Part shown: positions 57,340-64,000 of the stretch, in pieces
Position numbering within the stretch: position 1 is the first letter of the stretch
Layout of the letters: each line of letters opens with the position of its first letter
NCBI RefSeq assembly: GCF_030219325.1
Contig: NZ_CP126625.1
Span: 1,600,857-1,664,856, forward strand
Length of the DNA stretch: 64,000 nucleotides
Direction of reading: 5' to 3'
Source: Geothrix sp.
GTDB lineage: Bacteria; Acidobacteriota; Holophagae; Holophagales; Holophagaceae
Translations under genes and position numbers: made by a program
Notes under the pieces: model-generated
Database searches by the model: none
The model's input: only the letters and a program-made list of their open reading frames with translations
What the model was told of the DNA's origin: nothing

Positions 57340-58002
57340 ATGGCCGCGGAACAGAAACACAGGCTGGTCATCGCGGAGGACCACACGATCCTCCGTGAGG
57401 GGCTGAAAGCGCTGCTGGCTGCCCGGCCGGAACTGGAAGTGGTCGGGGAGGCCACGGATGGCCGGGACGCGATCCGCTGCGCCGAGGAACTGACGCCCGA
57501 CCTGATGCTGCTGGATCTCTCCATGCCCCGCTCCAACGGGCTGGAGGCCTTGAAGGAGATCAAGCGGCTCAGCCCGAACACGAAGGTCCTGGTGCTCACG
57601 GTCCACAAGACCGAGGACTACGTCTTCACCGCCCTTCAGAACGGCGCGGATGGTTACGTGCTGAAGGACTCCTCCTCTTCCGAGCTGACCATGGCCGTGC
57701 GCAGCGTCCTGAACGGAGAGCGCTACCTCAGCCCCGCGATCGCCACCACGGTGGTGTCCGGCTACCTCAGCTCCAAGGACGGCATCTCCCTGAAACCCGG
57801 CTTCGACGATCTGTCGAGCCGAGAGCGGGAGGTGCTGAAGCTCATTGCGGAGGGCTACCGCACCAAGGACATCGCCGAGTACCTCTGCATCAGTCCGAAG
57901 ACGGTGGAGAAGCACCGCGCGAACCTGATGGACCGGCTCAACCTGCACTCCGTGTCCGCCCTGACGGCCTATGCCATCGAAAAGGGCTTGGTCACGAAGT
58001 AG
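57340..58002 (+). CDS. NarL/FixJ family response regulator
   Basis: A 220-residue regulator; GAGGAAG lies 5 bases before the ATG. The receiver domain (1-120) has acidic residues in VIAEDHTIL, the phosphoacceptor Asp in LMLLDLSMPRSNG, the switch Thr in VLVLTVHK, and the conserved Lys in GYVLKDS. The C-terminal LuxR-type HTH includes LSSREREVLKLIAEGYRTKDIAEYLCISPKTVEKHRANLMDRLN. The cognate kinase is encoded convergently, with an 11-base overlap of the 3' ends. The neighbouring NosL-type operon is divergent from it, so it may be a target. Confidence 0.93.
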   Translation: MAAEQKHRLVIAEDHTILREGLKALLAARPELEVVGEATDGRDAIRCAEELTPDLMLLDLSMPRSNGLEALKEIKRLSPNTKVLVLTVHKTEDYVFTALQNGADGYVLKDSSSSELTMAVRSVLNGERYLSPAIATTVVSGYLSSKDGISLKPGFDDLSSREREVLKLIAEGYRTKDIAEYLCISPKTVEKHRANLMDRLNLHSVSALTAYAIEKGLVTK

Positions 58003-59818
58003 ATTCCTCCGGCAGGGGCCACCGGGCGATGACCATCGTGCCCTCGCCCGGGGACGACGTGAGGATGAGGGAGCCGCCGAAGAGTTCGGCCCGCTCCCGC
58101 ATGGAGGCGAGTCCGAACCCGCCGGCGGAAGTGTGCCGGCGCACTTCTCCCGGATTGAAGCCCACGCCGTTGTCCCCCACCACGAGCTGGAGGTCGCCCA
58201 GCACTTGCCGCAAGGCCACGGTGACCCTCGTGGCCTGGCTGTACTTGGCCGCGTTGTTCATGGCCTCCTGCATGATCCGGAAGATGTTCGTCTTGAGGAT
58301 CTCGGGAACTTCGAACTCCTCGACCTCGATCAGGCGCTCCACGTCCATGTGGGGATAGGTGGTCTGGAATTCCCGGGTGAACCAGGCGATGGTGGCGAGG
58401 AGCCCGAGATCATCGAGGGTCGTCGGCCGCAGGGCCATGGAAATGCGCCGGACCTCTTCCACCGAGGACTGGATCACGGGGACCACGGCCCGGAGGCTCC
58501 TGGTCTGCGGGCTTTCGGGGCCGGAGGCGGCCTGCTCGTCGAGGGCCCGTTCCACCATGAACTTCACGGCGCTCAGGGACTGGCCGATGCTGTCGTGGAG
58601 TTCCCGCGCCACGCGCTGGCGCTCGCTTTCCTGCGCGGACATGAGCCGGGCGGAGAGGCGGTGCAGGGTCTCGCGGGAATCCCTCAGGGCCTGTTCGGCC
58701 TTGTGGCGCTCTGTGATGTCCTGGATGTTCCCGAGGAGGGCGAACTCCCCCCCGTACCGGATCAGAGCCGTCCTGCCGCTGATCCAGCGGGTTTCGCCGC
58801 CCGAGTGGAGGATGCGGCATTCGTAGTCCTGGGAGGCGCCGGTGCCGGCCAGGCGCCGCCGCCACATCTCCCGCACCATGGCCCAGTCCTCGGGGTGGAT
58901 GATGTCGGCCACGTCCATGGCCGCGAGGTCGGGCTGGGACCGGCCCACCATCTGGAAGAACCGCTGGTTGGCGAACTCCAGGCGTCCGTTCCGGTAGATG
59001 AAGATCCCCGTGGGCGAGTTCTCGACGACGGTGCTGTACTTCTCCTCGGAATCCCTGATGGCGGCCTCGGCCGATTTCCGTTCTGTGATGTCCATGAAGG
59101 TGTAGACGAACCCGGCCACGGATCCGTCGCCGCGCCAGATGGTCGAGCAGGTCAGGTAGGCGGGAAAGGAGGAGCCATCGCGGCGGATCGCCTTCACCTC
59201 GCCGGTCCAGCCCTTCACCGCCCCGAACCCGGAGAGCCCGCTGCGGGCCGCCTCCGACGTGAATCCGGTCACTTTGGCGAGCGTCTGGTTCCGGACTTCA
59301 TCCTCGGTCCAGCCGAACATCCACTCGGCGAACCGGTTCCAGTAGAGGATGACCCCGCCCTTGCCGGTGGCGACCACGGCCTGCTGGACCACGGCGAGGA
59401 TTCGCGCCTGGAACTGGATGCGCGCATCGGCCTTGGTGCGCTCGAGGGCCTCGGCCCGGATCCGCTCTTCCGCATCCAGGCGGAGGAACTCGTTGGAGGC
59501 CCGGACTTCAGTCAGCGCCCGTTCGGCCTCGGCCTTGGCGAAGAGGTCGCGGACCATGGGCTTGATGAGGAGGAAGTAGATGGACGGGAAGCAGACGAGG
59601 ATGAGCGTCGCTGAATCCACGAAGGCCATGGTCAGGTGGTCCTCCCCGAAGACGGGTTCCAGCAGGACCATGATCGTGAGCTCGGTGATGACGATGATCG
59701 CGCAGACCGTCAGGAAGGCACGCAGCAGCTTCCCAGGGCGGAAGGAGGCCGGCGGGTCCCGCTCCGGCGCAAGGGGCCGGATGGGGATCGGGGCCTTCGA
59801 TGGGCGAGGGGCGGTCAG
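57992..59818 (-). CDS. Membrane PAS-PAS-HisKA_3 sensor histidine kinase, apparently starting at CTG
   Basis: The frame is open to a stop at 59824. The segment before the first ATG (59671) encodes a convincing transmembrane helix (LRAFLTVCAIIVITELTIM), so that ATG is too late. The only well-placed initiator is CTG at 59818, 6 bases after GAGG in GAGGTGAT, giving 608 residues. Order: two helices, coiled coil, two PAS domains (about 170-290 and 300-410), then HisKA_3 with His in ARELHDSIGQSLSAV, then a HATPase (NIFRIMQEAMNNAAKYSQA, VGDNGVGF). It fits the NarX type and pairs with the NarL-type regulator. Confidence 0.82.
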   Translation of the reverse strand: MTAPRPSKAPIPIRPLAPERDPPASFRPGKLLRAFLTVCAIIVITELTIMVLLEPVFGEDHLTMAFVDSATLILVCFPSIYFLLIKPMVRDLFAKAEAERALTEVRASNEFLRLDAEERIRAEALERTKADARIQFQARILAVVQQAVVATGKGGVILYWNRFAEWMFGWTEDEVRNQTLAKVTGFTSEAARSGLSGFGAVKGWTGEVKAIRRDGSSFPAYLTCSTIWRGDGSVAGFVYTFMDITERKSAEAAIRDSEEKYSTVVENSPTGIFIYRNGRLEFANQRFFQMVGRSQPDLAAMDVADIIHPEDWAMVREMWRRRLAGTGASQDYECRILHSGGETRWISGRTALIRYGGEFALLGNIQDITERHKAEQALRDSRETLHRLSARLMSAQESERQRVARELHDSIGQSLSAVKFMVERALDEQAASGPESPQTRSLRAVVPVIQSSVEEVRRISMALRPTTLDDLGLLATIAWFTREFQTTYPHMDVERLIEVEEFEVPEILKTNIFRIMQEAMNNAAKYSQATRVTVALRQVLGDLQLVVGDNGVGFNPGEVRRHTSAGGFGLASMRERAELFGGSLILTSSPGEGTMVIARWPLPEESTS

Positions 59819-59849
59819 GGATCACCTCGAGGGTCTGGGGACCCGCGGA

Positions 59850-60284
59850 CTATCGGATGTCGAGGAGTTCCAGCTCGAAAATCAGGGTGGACCCGGGGGG
59901 GATGTCCTGGCCCAGTTCCCGGGGGGAATAGCCGAGGCTGGGGGGGACCCGGAGCAACCTCCTGCCGCCCTTCTTCATGGTGGCCAGTCCTTCCTCCCAG
60001 CCCTTGATCACCCGCCCGCCACCCAGCGGGAAGGTGTCGGGGAAGCCCCGTTTCCGCGTATCCAGGAAGGACCTGCCCTTGGCGCCGCCCTCCTCGATCC
60101 AGCCCTGGGCCTCCACGTTGCAGGTCTGGCCGATTCTGGGAGAAGGCCCCTGTCCCGGTGCGAGATCCAGCACGCCGAGCCCACTGGGAAGGGTGGTCCA
60201 GGCCGCGGCGCCGGTCTGAGGGGACCTGCAGCCGAAACCAAGGAAGGAGATCAGGACGATGGAAAGGGCTGCACGGAAGCGCAA
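59850..60284 (-). CDS. FKBP-type peptidyl-prolyl isomerase, exported
   Basis: A 144-residue protein. I start at the TTG at 60284, 6 bases after GGAGG, giving MRFRAALSIVLISFLGFGC, a signal sequence ending in a lipobox-like Cys. The FKBP domain (about 45-144) shows WIEEGGAKGRSFLDTRKRGFPDTFPLGGGRVIKGWEEGLATMKKGGRR and the terminal LGYSPRELGQDIPPGSTLIFELELLDI. It likely helps protein folding outside the cytoplasm. A TTG at 60317 is in frame but has no ribosome site. The histidine kinase gene begins 31 bases downstream. Confidence 0.85.
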   Translation of the reverse strand: MRFRAALSIVLISFLGFGCRSPQTGAAAWTTLPSGLGVLDLAPGQGPSPRIGQTCNVEAQGWIEEGGAKGRSFLDTRKRGFPDTFPLGGGRVIKGWEEGLATMKKGGRRLLRVPPSLGYSPRELGQDIPPGSTLIFELELLDIR

Positions 60285-60351
60285 GGCGGTCCTCCATATG
60301 ACTTGATGGACCGTCAAGGCTACCAGAATCTGAGTTTGGCGGGGACTGGGA

Positions 60352-62190
60352 TCAGCCCTTGGGTTCGCCGTACATCGCCTCGATCCGGTCGGCGTACATC
60401 TGGTTCACCACGCGGCGCTTCACCTTCAGGGAAGGGGTCAGCTGCCCCCCCTCGAGGGTCATCTCGTGGTCCAGCAGGATGAACTTCTTGATGCGTTCAT
60501 AGTTCGACAGGTGCTCGTTGACGCGCTCCAGGCGGCTGCCGACCTTGGCGAGGACCATCGGATCCTGGATGAGCTCCGAATGGGACGCGAAGTGGAGCTT
60601 CTTGTAGCCCGCCCAGCGCACCAGGCTGTCGAAATTCGGCACGATCAGCGCGCTGATGAAGTTCCGCTGGTCGCCGATGAGGACGGCCTGGGAGATGTAC
60701 TTGTCGCCCTTGAGCAGGTTTTCGATGGGCTGGGGGGCGACCTTCTTCCCGCCGCTGGTGACGATGAGCTCCTTCTTGCGGTCCGTGATGTAGAGACGGC
60801 CCTGGTCATCCTGGTGGCCGATGTCGCCCGTGTGGAAATACCCATCCGAATCGATGGCCTCACGGGTGGCCTGCTCATTGTTCCAGTAGCCCGCCATGAT
60901 GTTCGGGCCCTGGCAGAGGATCTCGCCATCCTCGGCGATCTTCACGAAGGGGCGGCCGTTGCATTCCCTGTAGAGGGGCCGCCCGACGCAGCCCGGAAGC
61001 ACCTCGCCGGGCCGGTTGATGGTGATGACGGGGCTGGTTTCCGTGAGGCCGTAGCCTTCGAGGATCGGCACGCCCACGATCCAGAAGAACTCCATGATCT
61101 TGCCCCCCAGGGGCGCGCCGCCGCTGACGGCCAGGCGCAGCCGCCCGCCGAGTCGGGCTGAGATCTTGTCGAAGACCAGCTTGCGCGCGATGCCATAGCA
61201 GAAGCCGTTCCATCCGCCTGGGGTCCTGCCCTGGTAGAGCTGGGACACGATCCGCCGGCCCGCCACCATGGACCAGTGGAAGATCAGGCGCTTGACGAGG
61301 CTGGCTGAGGCCACGCCATCGTAGATGCGGCCATACACCTTCTCGTAGATCCGGGGCACCGAGGCCAGGACTGTGGGCCGTACCTCCAGGAGATCGGCAG
61401 GGACTGTGTTGACGCTCTCGGCGTAGTAGATCGAGGCGCCGATGTGGAGCATGAGGAACTGGCCGGCCATGCGCTCGAAGATGTGCGTGAGGGGCAGGAA
61501 GCTGAGGCAGCGATGACCTTCCTCCATCTTCACGGCCTCGAGGGAGGCCACGACGTTCGATGCCAGGTTGCCATGCGTGAGCACCGCGCCCTTGGGGTCG
61601 CCCGTCGTCCCGGAGGTGTAGATGAGCGTCAGGGTGTCCGAGGGCTTCCGCTGATCGGCCCACCCTCTCACCTCGGGCCGGCGGGCCTCCATGGCCTGGC
61701 CCTCCTCCATCAGGGTGGCCCAGCTCACGAGGCTGCGGCTGGTTCCTTCAGGCAGGTCGCCATCGAAGAGCACGGCCGCCTCAAGCAGCGGCAGCTGGTC
61801 CCACTGGGCCAGGACCTTGTCCAGCTGGGCCCGGTCGGAGCAGAGCACCCAGCGGGACTGGCTGTCCTTCAGGATGAAGCCTGCCTGCGGAGCGTTCAGG
61901 GTGGCATAGATGGTGACGTCCGGAAGGCCCTGGAGGGCGCAGGCGAAGTCGGCGATGGCCCATTCCGGACGGTTCTCGGAGAGGATGGCCACCCGGTCGC
62001 CAGCCTTGAGCCCGCGGGCGGCCATGGCCAGGGAGATGCGCTCGACCTGGGCCACCAGTTCGGCATGGGAAACAGGTACATAGCTCCCATTCCGCTTGAA
62101 TGCCAGCGCGTCGGGCAGGTCCCGCTGGACTGCCTGATAGAAAAGCTGGGCAATCGTTTCGATGGGCTGCGCCACAATGACTCCGGACAT
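60352..62190 (-). CDS. Long-chain acyl-CoA synthetase (AMP-forming)
   Basis: A 612-residue adenylate-forming enzyme. The P-loop is LIYTSGTTGDPKGAVLTHGN, A5 is EGYGLTETSPVITIN, A7/A8 is YFHTGDIGHQDDQGRLYITDRKKELIVTSGGKKVAPQPIE. This layout matches FadD15-like long-chain acyl-CoA synthetases. It activates fatty acids for beta-oxidation or lipid synthesis at the membrane. The start at 62190 has no clear ribosome site; ATG 62205 is another candidate, which would sit only 1 base from the divergent xerC start. Confidence 0.9.
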   Translation of the reverse strand: MSGVIVAQPIETIAQLFYQAVQRDLPDALAFKRNGSYVPVSHAELVAQVERISLAMAARGLKAGDRVAILSENRPEWAIADFACALQGLPDVTIYATLNAPQAGFILKDSQSRWVLCSDRAQLDKVLAQWDQLPLLEAAVLFDGDLPEGTSRSLVSWATLMEEGQAMEARRPEVRGWADQRKPSDTLTLIYTSGTTGDPKGAVLTHGNLASNVVASLEAVKMEEGHRCLSFLPLTHIFERMAGQFLMLHIGASIYYAESVNTVPADLLEVRPTVLASVPRIYEKVYGRIYDGVASASLVKRLIFHWSMVAGRRIVSQLYQGRTPGGWNGFCYGIARKLVFDKISARLGGRLRLAVSGGAPLGGKIMEFFWIVGVPILEGYGLTETSPVITINRPGEVLPGCVGRPLYRECNGRPFVKIAEDGEILCQGPNIMAGYWNNEQATREAIDSDGYFHTGDIGHQDDQGRLYITDRKKELIVTSGGKKVAPQPIENLLKGDKYISQAVLIGDQRNFISALIVPNFDSLVRWAGYKKLHFASHSELIQDPMVLAKVGSRLERVNEHLSNYERIKKFILLDHEMTLEGGQLTPSLKVKRRVVNQMYADRIEAMYGEPKG

Positions 62191-62206
62191 GAGGGGATGT
62201 GACGGC

Positions 62207-63127
62207 ATGGTAGCAGGGAAGGGAGTCGCGACGCTGAGCGGGGAGGTCCGGGCGTTCCACCTCGAACAGCGCGCGAGGGGGGTTTCGCCGCACACAGCCC
62301 GGGCTCAGCAGGGTGACCTGGAGAAGCTTCTCGAGCACGCGGCACGGGCCCGCTGGGACGCATGGGACGTGACCCCACGGACGCTGCGGGGCTTCGCCCT
62401 GGAGCTGGGCGATCGCGGCCTGGATCCGGCGAGCCAGGCGCGCATCCTCTCGACCATCCGCGGCTTCTTCAAGTGGCTGTGGGAGACCCGACGGATCGAG
62501 AAGAACCCCGCCTCCGGCCTTCGGAACCCCAAGCAGCCGAAGCGGCTGCCGGCCTTCCTCACGGAGGGCGAGAGCCGGGCACTCCTGGACCTTCCCCCGT
62601 CGGCGGATTTCCCCAGCGCGCGCCTCGCCTGCCTGCTGGAGCTGCTCTACGCTTCGGGTCTACGCGTGTCCGAGCTGGTGGGACTGGATCTGCAGGACAT
62701 TCTTTCAGACCAGCGCACCCTGCGAGTGCTGGGCAAGGGCCGCAAGGAACGGCTGGTCCCCTATCACCTCCAGGCAGCCGAAGTGCTCGAGGCCTACCTG
62801 GGCTTCCGCTCGGGTCTCCTGGTGGCGAAGGCCCTGCCACCCAGTCCGGCCCTGTTCCTGAACCTGCGCGGGGGGCGTCTCACGCCCACCAGCGTGCGGG
62901 CCATGCTCCGCGGAGCTCTGGAGGCGGCCGCGGTCCGGTCCAGGGTGAGCCCCCACGCGCTTCGGCACAGCTTCGCCACCCACCTGCTCAACCGCGGCAT
63001 GGACCTCCGGGCCATCCAGGAGCTGCTGGGCCATGCGAGCCTGAGCACGACCCAGCGCTACACTCACCTGGGGCTGGAGGAACTGGCCCGGACCTACGAG
63101 AAGGCCCATCCGCGGGCCAAGAGCTGA
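62207..63127 (+). CDS. xerC: Site-specific tyrosine recombinase XerC
   Basis: A 306-residue recombinase. GAGGGGAT precedes the ATG at 62207. The N-terminal core-binding domain (VRAFHLEQRARGVSPHTARAQQGDLEKLLEHA) is followed by the catalytic residues Arg in [14 protein letters not shown], Lys in [12 protein letters not shown], HxxR in SPHALRHSFATHLLNRGMDLRAIQELLGH, and Tyr in STTQRYTHLGLEEL. With XerD at 8213 it would form the chromosome-dimer resolution pair. It is only 16 bases from the start of the divergent acyl-CoA ligase gene, so promoters must lie within coding sequence. Confidence 0.87.
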   Translation: MVAGKGVATLSGEVRAFHLEQRARGVSPHTARAQQGDLEKLLEHAARARWDAWDVTPRTLRGFALELGDRGLDPASQARILSTIRGFFKWLWETRRIEKNPASGLRNPKQPKRLPAFLTEGESRALLDLPPSADFPSARLACLLELLYASGLRVSELVGLDLQDILSDQRTLRVLGKGRKERLVPYHLQAAEVLEAYLGFRSGLLVAKALPPSPALFLNLRGGRLTPTSVRAMLRGALEAAAVRSRVSPHALRHSFATHLLNRGMDLRAIQELLGHASLSTTQRYTHLGLEELARTYEKAHPRAKS

Positions 63128-63150
63128 ACCCAGACCCACAGGAGTGCCCC

Positions 63151-63837
63151 ATGGATGCGGTCGTTCCCGTTCCCGCAGTGCCCGCCCTTCCCATCGAGGG
63201 GACTGGCCAGGTCTTTCCGGTGCGCCGGATCTACTGCATCGGACGCAACTACGCGGACCATGCCCGCGAAATGGGCATGGATCCCGAACGCGAACCGCCG
63301 TTCTTCTTCGGCAAGCCCCACGACACGGTGGTTCCAGGCGGAGGTGACATCGCCTATCCGCCCGCCACATCGAATCTCCACTACGAGGTCGAGCTGGTGG
63401 TGGCCCTGGCGAAGGGTGGCCGGGACATCCCGGCTTCCGAGGCCCTCGGCCACGTCTACGGGCATGCCGTGGGCATCGACCTGACCCGCCGGGACCTGCA
63501 GGCGAAGGCGAAGGACAAGGGCCAGCCCTGGGACACGGCCAAGGGTTTCGACCAGTCGGCGCCGATCTCCCGGATCCTCCCCGTGGCGGCCGGAGGGCAC
63601 TTCGGCCGTGGTGCGATCTGGCTGTCGGTGAACGGCGTGGAGAAGCAGCGGGGCGACCTGTCCCAGATGATCTGGTCGGTTCCCGAGATCATCGCCCACG
63701 TCTCCAGGTTCGTGGCGCTCGCGCCGGGCGATCTCATCTTCACCGGCACCCCCGCCGGAGTGGGCCCCATCGTCCGCGGCGACCGGGTCCGCTGTGGGAT
63801 CGAGGGGCTGGGCGAGCTGGAGATCGTGCTGGTGTAG
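63151..63837 (+). CDS. Fumarylacetoacetate hydrolase (FAH) family protein
   Basis: A 228-residue protein. The C-terminal FAH fold is almost whole: RIYCIGRNYADHAREMGMDPEREPPFFFGKPHDTVV, then metal ligands in LHYEVELVVALAKGG and AVGIDLTRRDLQAKAKDKGQPWDTAKGFDQSAPIS, and VSRFVALAPGDLIFTGTPAGVGPI. Close relatives are FAHD1-like acylpyruvases or oxaloacetate decarboxylases, so C-C bond cleavage of a small keto acid is likely. GGAG lies 7 bases before the ATG. It follows xerC by 23 bases. Confidence 0.88.
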   Translation: MDAVVPVPAVPALPIEGTGQVFPVRRIYCIGRNYADHAREMGMDPEREPPFFFGKPHDTVVPGGGDIAYPPATSNLHYEVELVVALAKGGRDIPASEALGHVYGHAVGIDLTRRDLQAKAKDKGQPWDTAKGFDQSAPISRILPVAAGGHFGRGAIWLSVNGVEKQRGDLSQMIWSVPEIIAHVSRFVALAPGDLIFTGTPAGVGPIVRGDRVRCGIEGLGELEIVLV

Positions 63838-63846
63838 AAGCGGGAC

Positions 63847-64000
63847 TCAGCTCCCGCCAGCCAGCTTGAACTGGGCGATGATGTCGTCGACGCTGTCCTT
63901 GCGGCTGTCGGCCTCCAGGCTGGTATCGAAGATGCGGTCCTGGGTGGCGACCTTCCGCTCCGAGAAGCCCTGGCCATCTCCCAGCGCCGCGGTGTGGATG
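63847..64000 (-). CDS. C-terminal end of an unidentified gene, cut by window
   Basis: A minus-strand reading frame ends with a TGA at 63849-63847. The visible 50 residues include FSERKVATQDRIFDTSLEADSRKDSVDDIIAQFKLAGGS. They look hydrophilic and helical, with acidic and basic residues alternating, but I recognise no family. Codon use is like that of neighbouring genes, which supports a real gene. It converges with the FAH-family gene. Confidence 0.45.
   Translation of the reverse strand, partial: IHTAALGDGQGFSERKVATQDRIFDTSLEADSRKDSVDDIIAQFKLAGGS

Overview
This 64 kb window is a GC-rich, gene-dense bacterial chromosome segment with no insertion sequence, prophage, CRISPR array, tRNA or rRNA that I can see. 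It points to a Gram-negative organism: there are LPS/O-antigen sugar genes, lipoprotein-like and outer-membrane-like proteins, acpP-fabF, and MqnE of the futalosine menaquinone route. The gene content and style (lone Ig-like lipoprotein, M64 peptidase, large Sec-exported hydrolases, NosL cluster) remind me of Acidobacteriota, perhaps Holophagaceae/Geothrix. That placement is inference from memory, not a search result. No stretch longer than about 220 bases lacks a gene.

Layout. 1-9.2 kb: a truncated exported phosphodiesterase; an rRNA methyltransferase; an Rrf2/IscR-type regulator coupled to the Fe-S tRNA thiolase TtcA; an exported thioredoxin-like protein; two tandem family-5 solute-binding proteins; a WYL-domain protein with a histone-H1-like tail; and XerD. 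9.2-13 kb: acpP-fabF-uvrB. 13-25.3 kb: mostly exported or membrane proteins (alpha/beta hydrolase, PD40 protein, penicillin-acylase-family enzyme, DUF418 protein, M64 peptidase, PLD-family protein) with YhbY, an unusual FHA-GAF signalling protein and 5-formyl-THF cyclo-ligase. 25.3-34.2 kb: mqnE, a membrane histidine kinase, pyrD, a small Ig-like lipoprotein, an orphan CoA-transferase B subunit, a DUF1579-like protein, a Wzi-like outer-membrane protein and a cyclophilin fused to a long helical N-terminus.

34.3-44 kb is a surface-polysaccharide block: two GT9 glycosyltransferases on the plus strand, then on the minus strand GT1, a DegT-type aminotransferase, a NeuD/PerB-type acyltransferase, gmd, a methyltransferase and fcl, and finally a GT2 enzyme. 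Together these could make GDP-4-amino (perosamine-type) sugars and GDP-L-fucose from GDP-mannose. 44-52.8 kb is aroC-hemA-hemC-hemD-hemB-hemL-hemE-hemN, a nearly uninterrupted tetrapyrrole operon from glutamyl-tRNA to protoporphyrinogen IX. Two related palindromic repeats flank hemL.

52.8-59.8 kb holds the most intriguing part. A small exported HCX5R phosphatase has a leader that appears able to hide or expose its ribosome binding site. It is convergent with a tightly overlapping five-gene minus-strand operon: NosL-like protein, small membrane-anchored protein, FtsX/MacB-type permease, ABC ATPase, and a polytopic membrane protein with CC and CPFC motifs. Beside it lie a NarL-type response regulator and a PAS-PAS-HisKA_3 kinase that seems to start at CTG. 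No nosZ is present, so this may be a metal- or thiol-handling export system of unknown purpose. 59.8-64 kb: an FKBP lipoprotein-like isomerase, a long-chain acyl-CoA ligase, XerC, an FAH-family hydrolase and the C-terminal tail of an unidentified gene.
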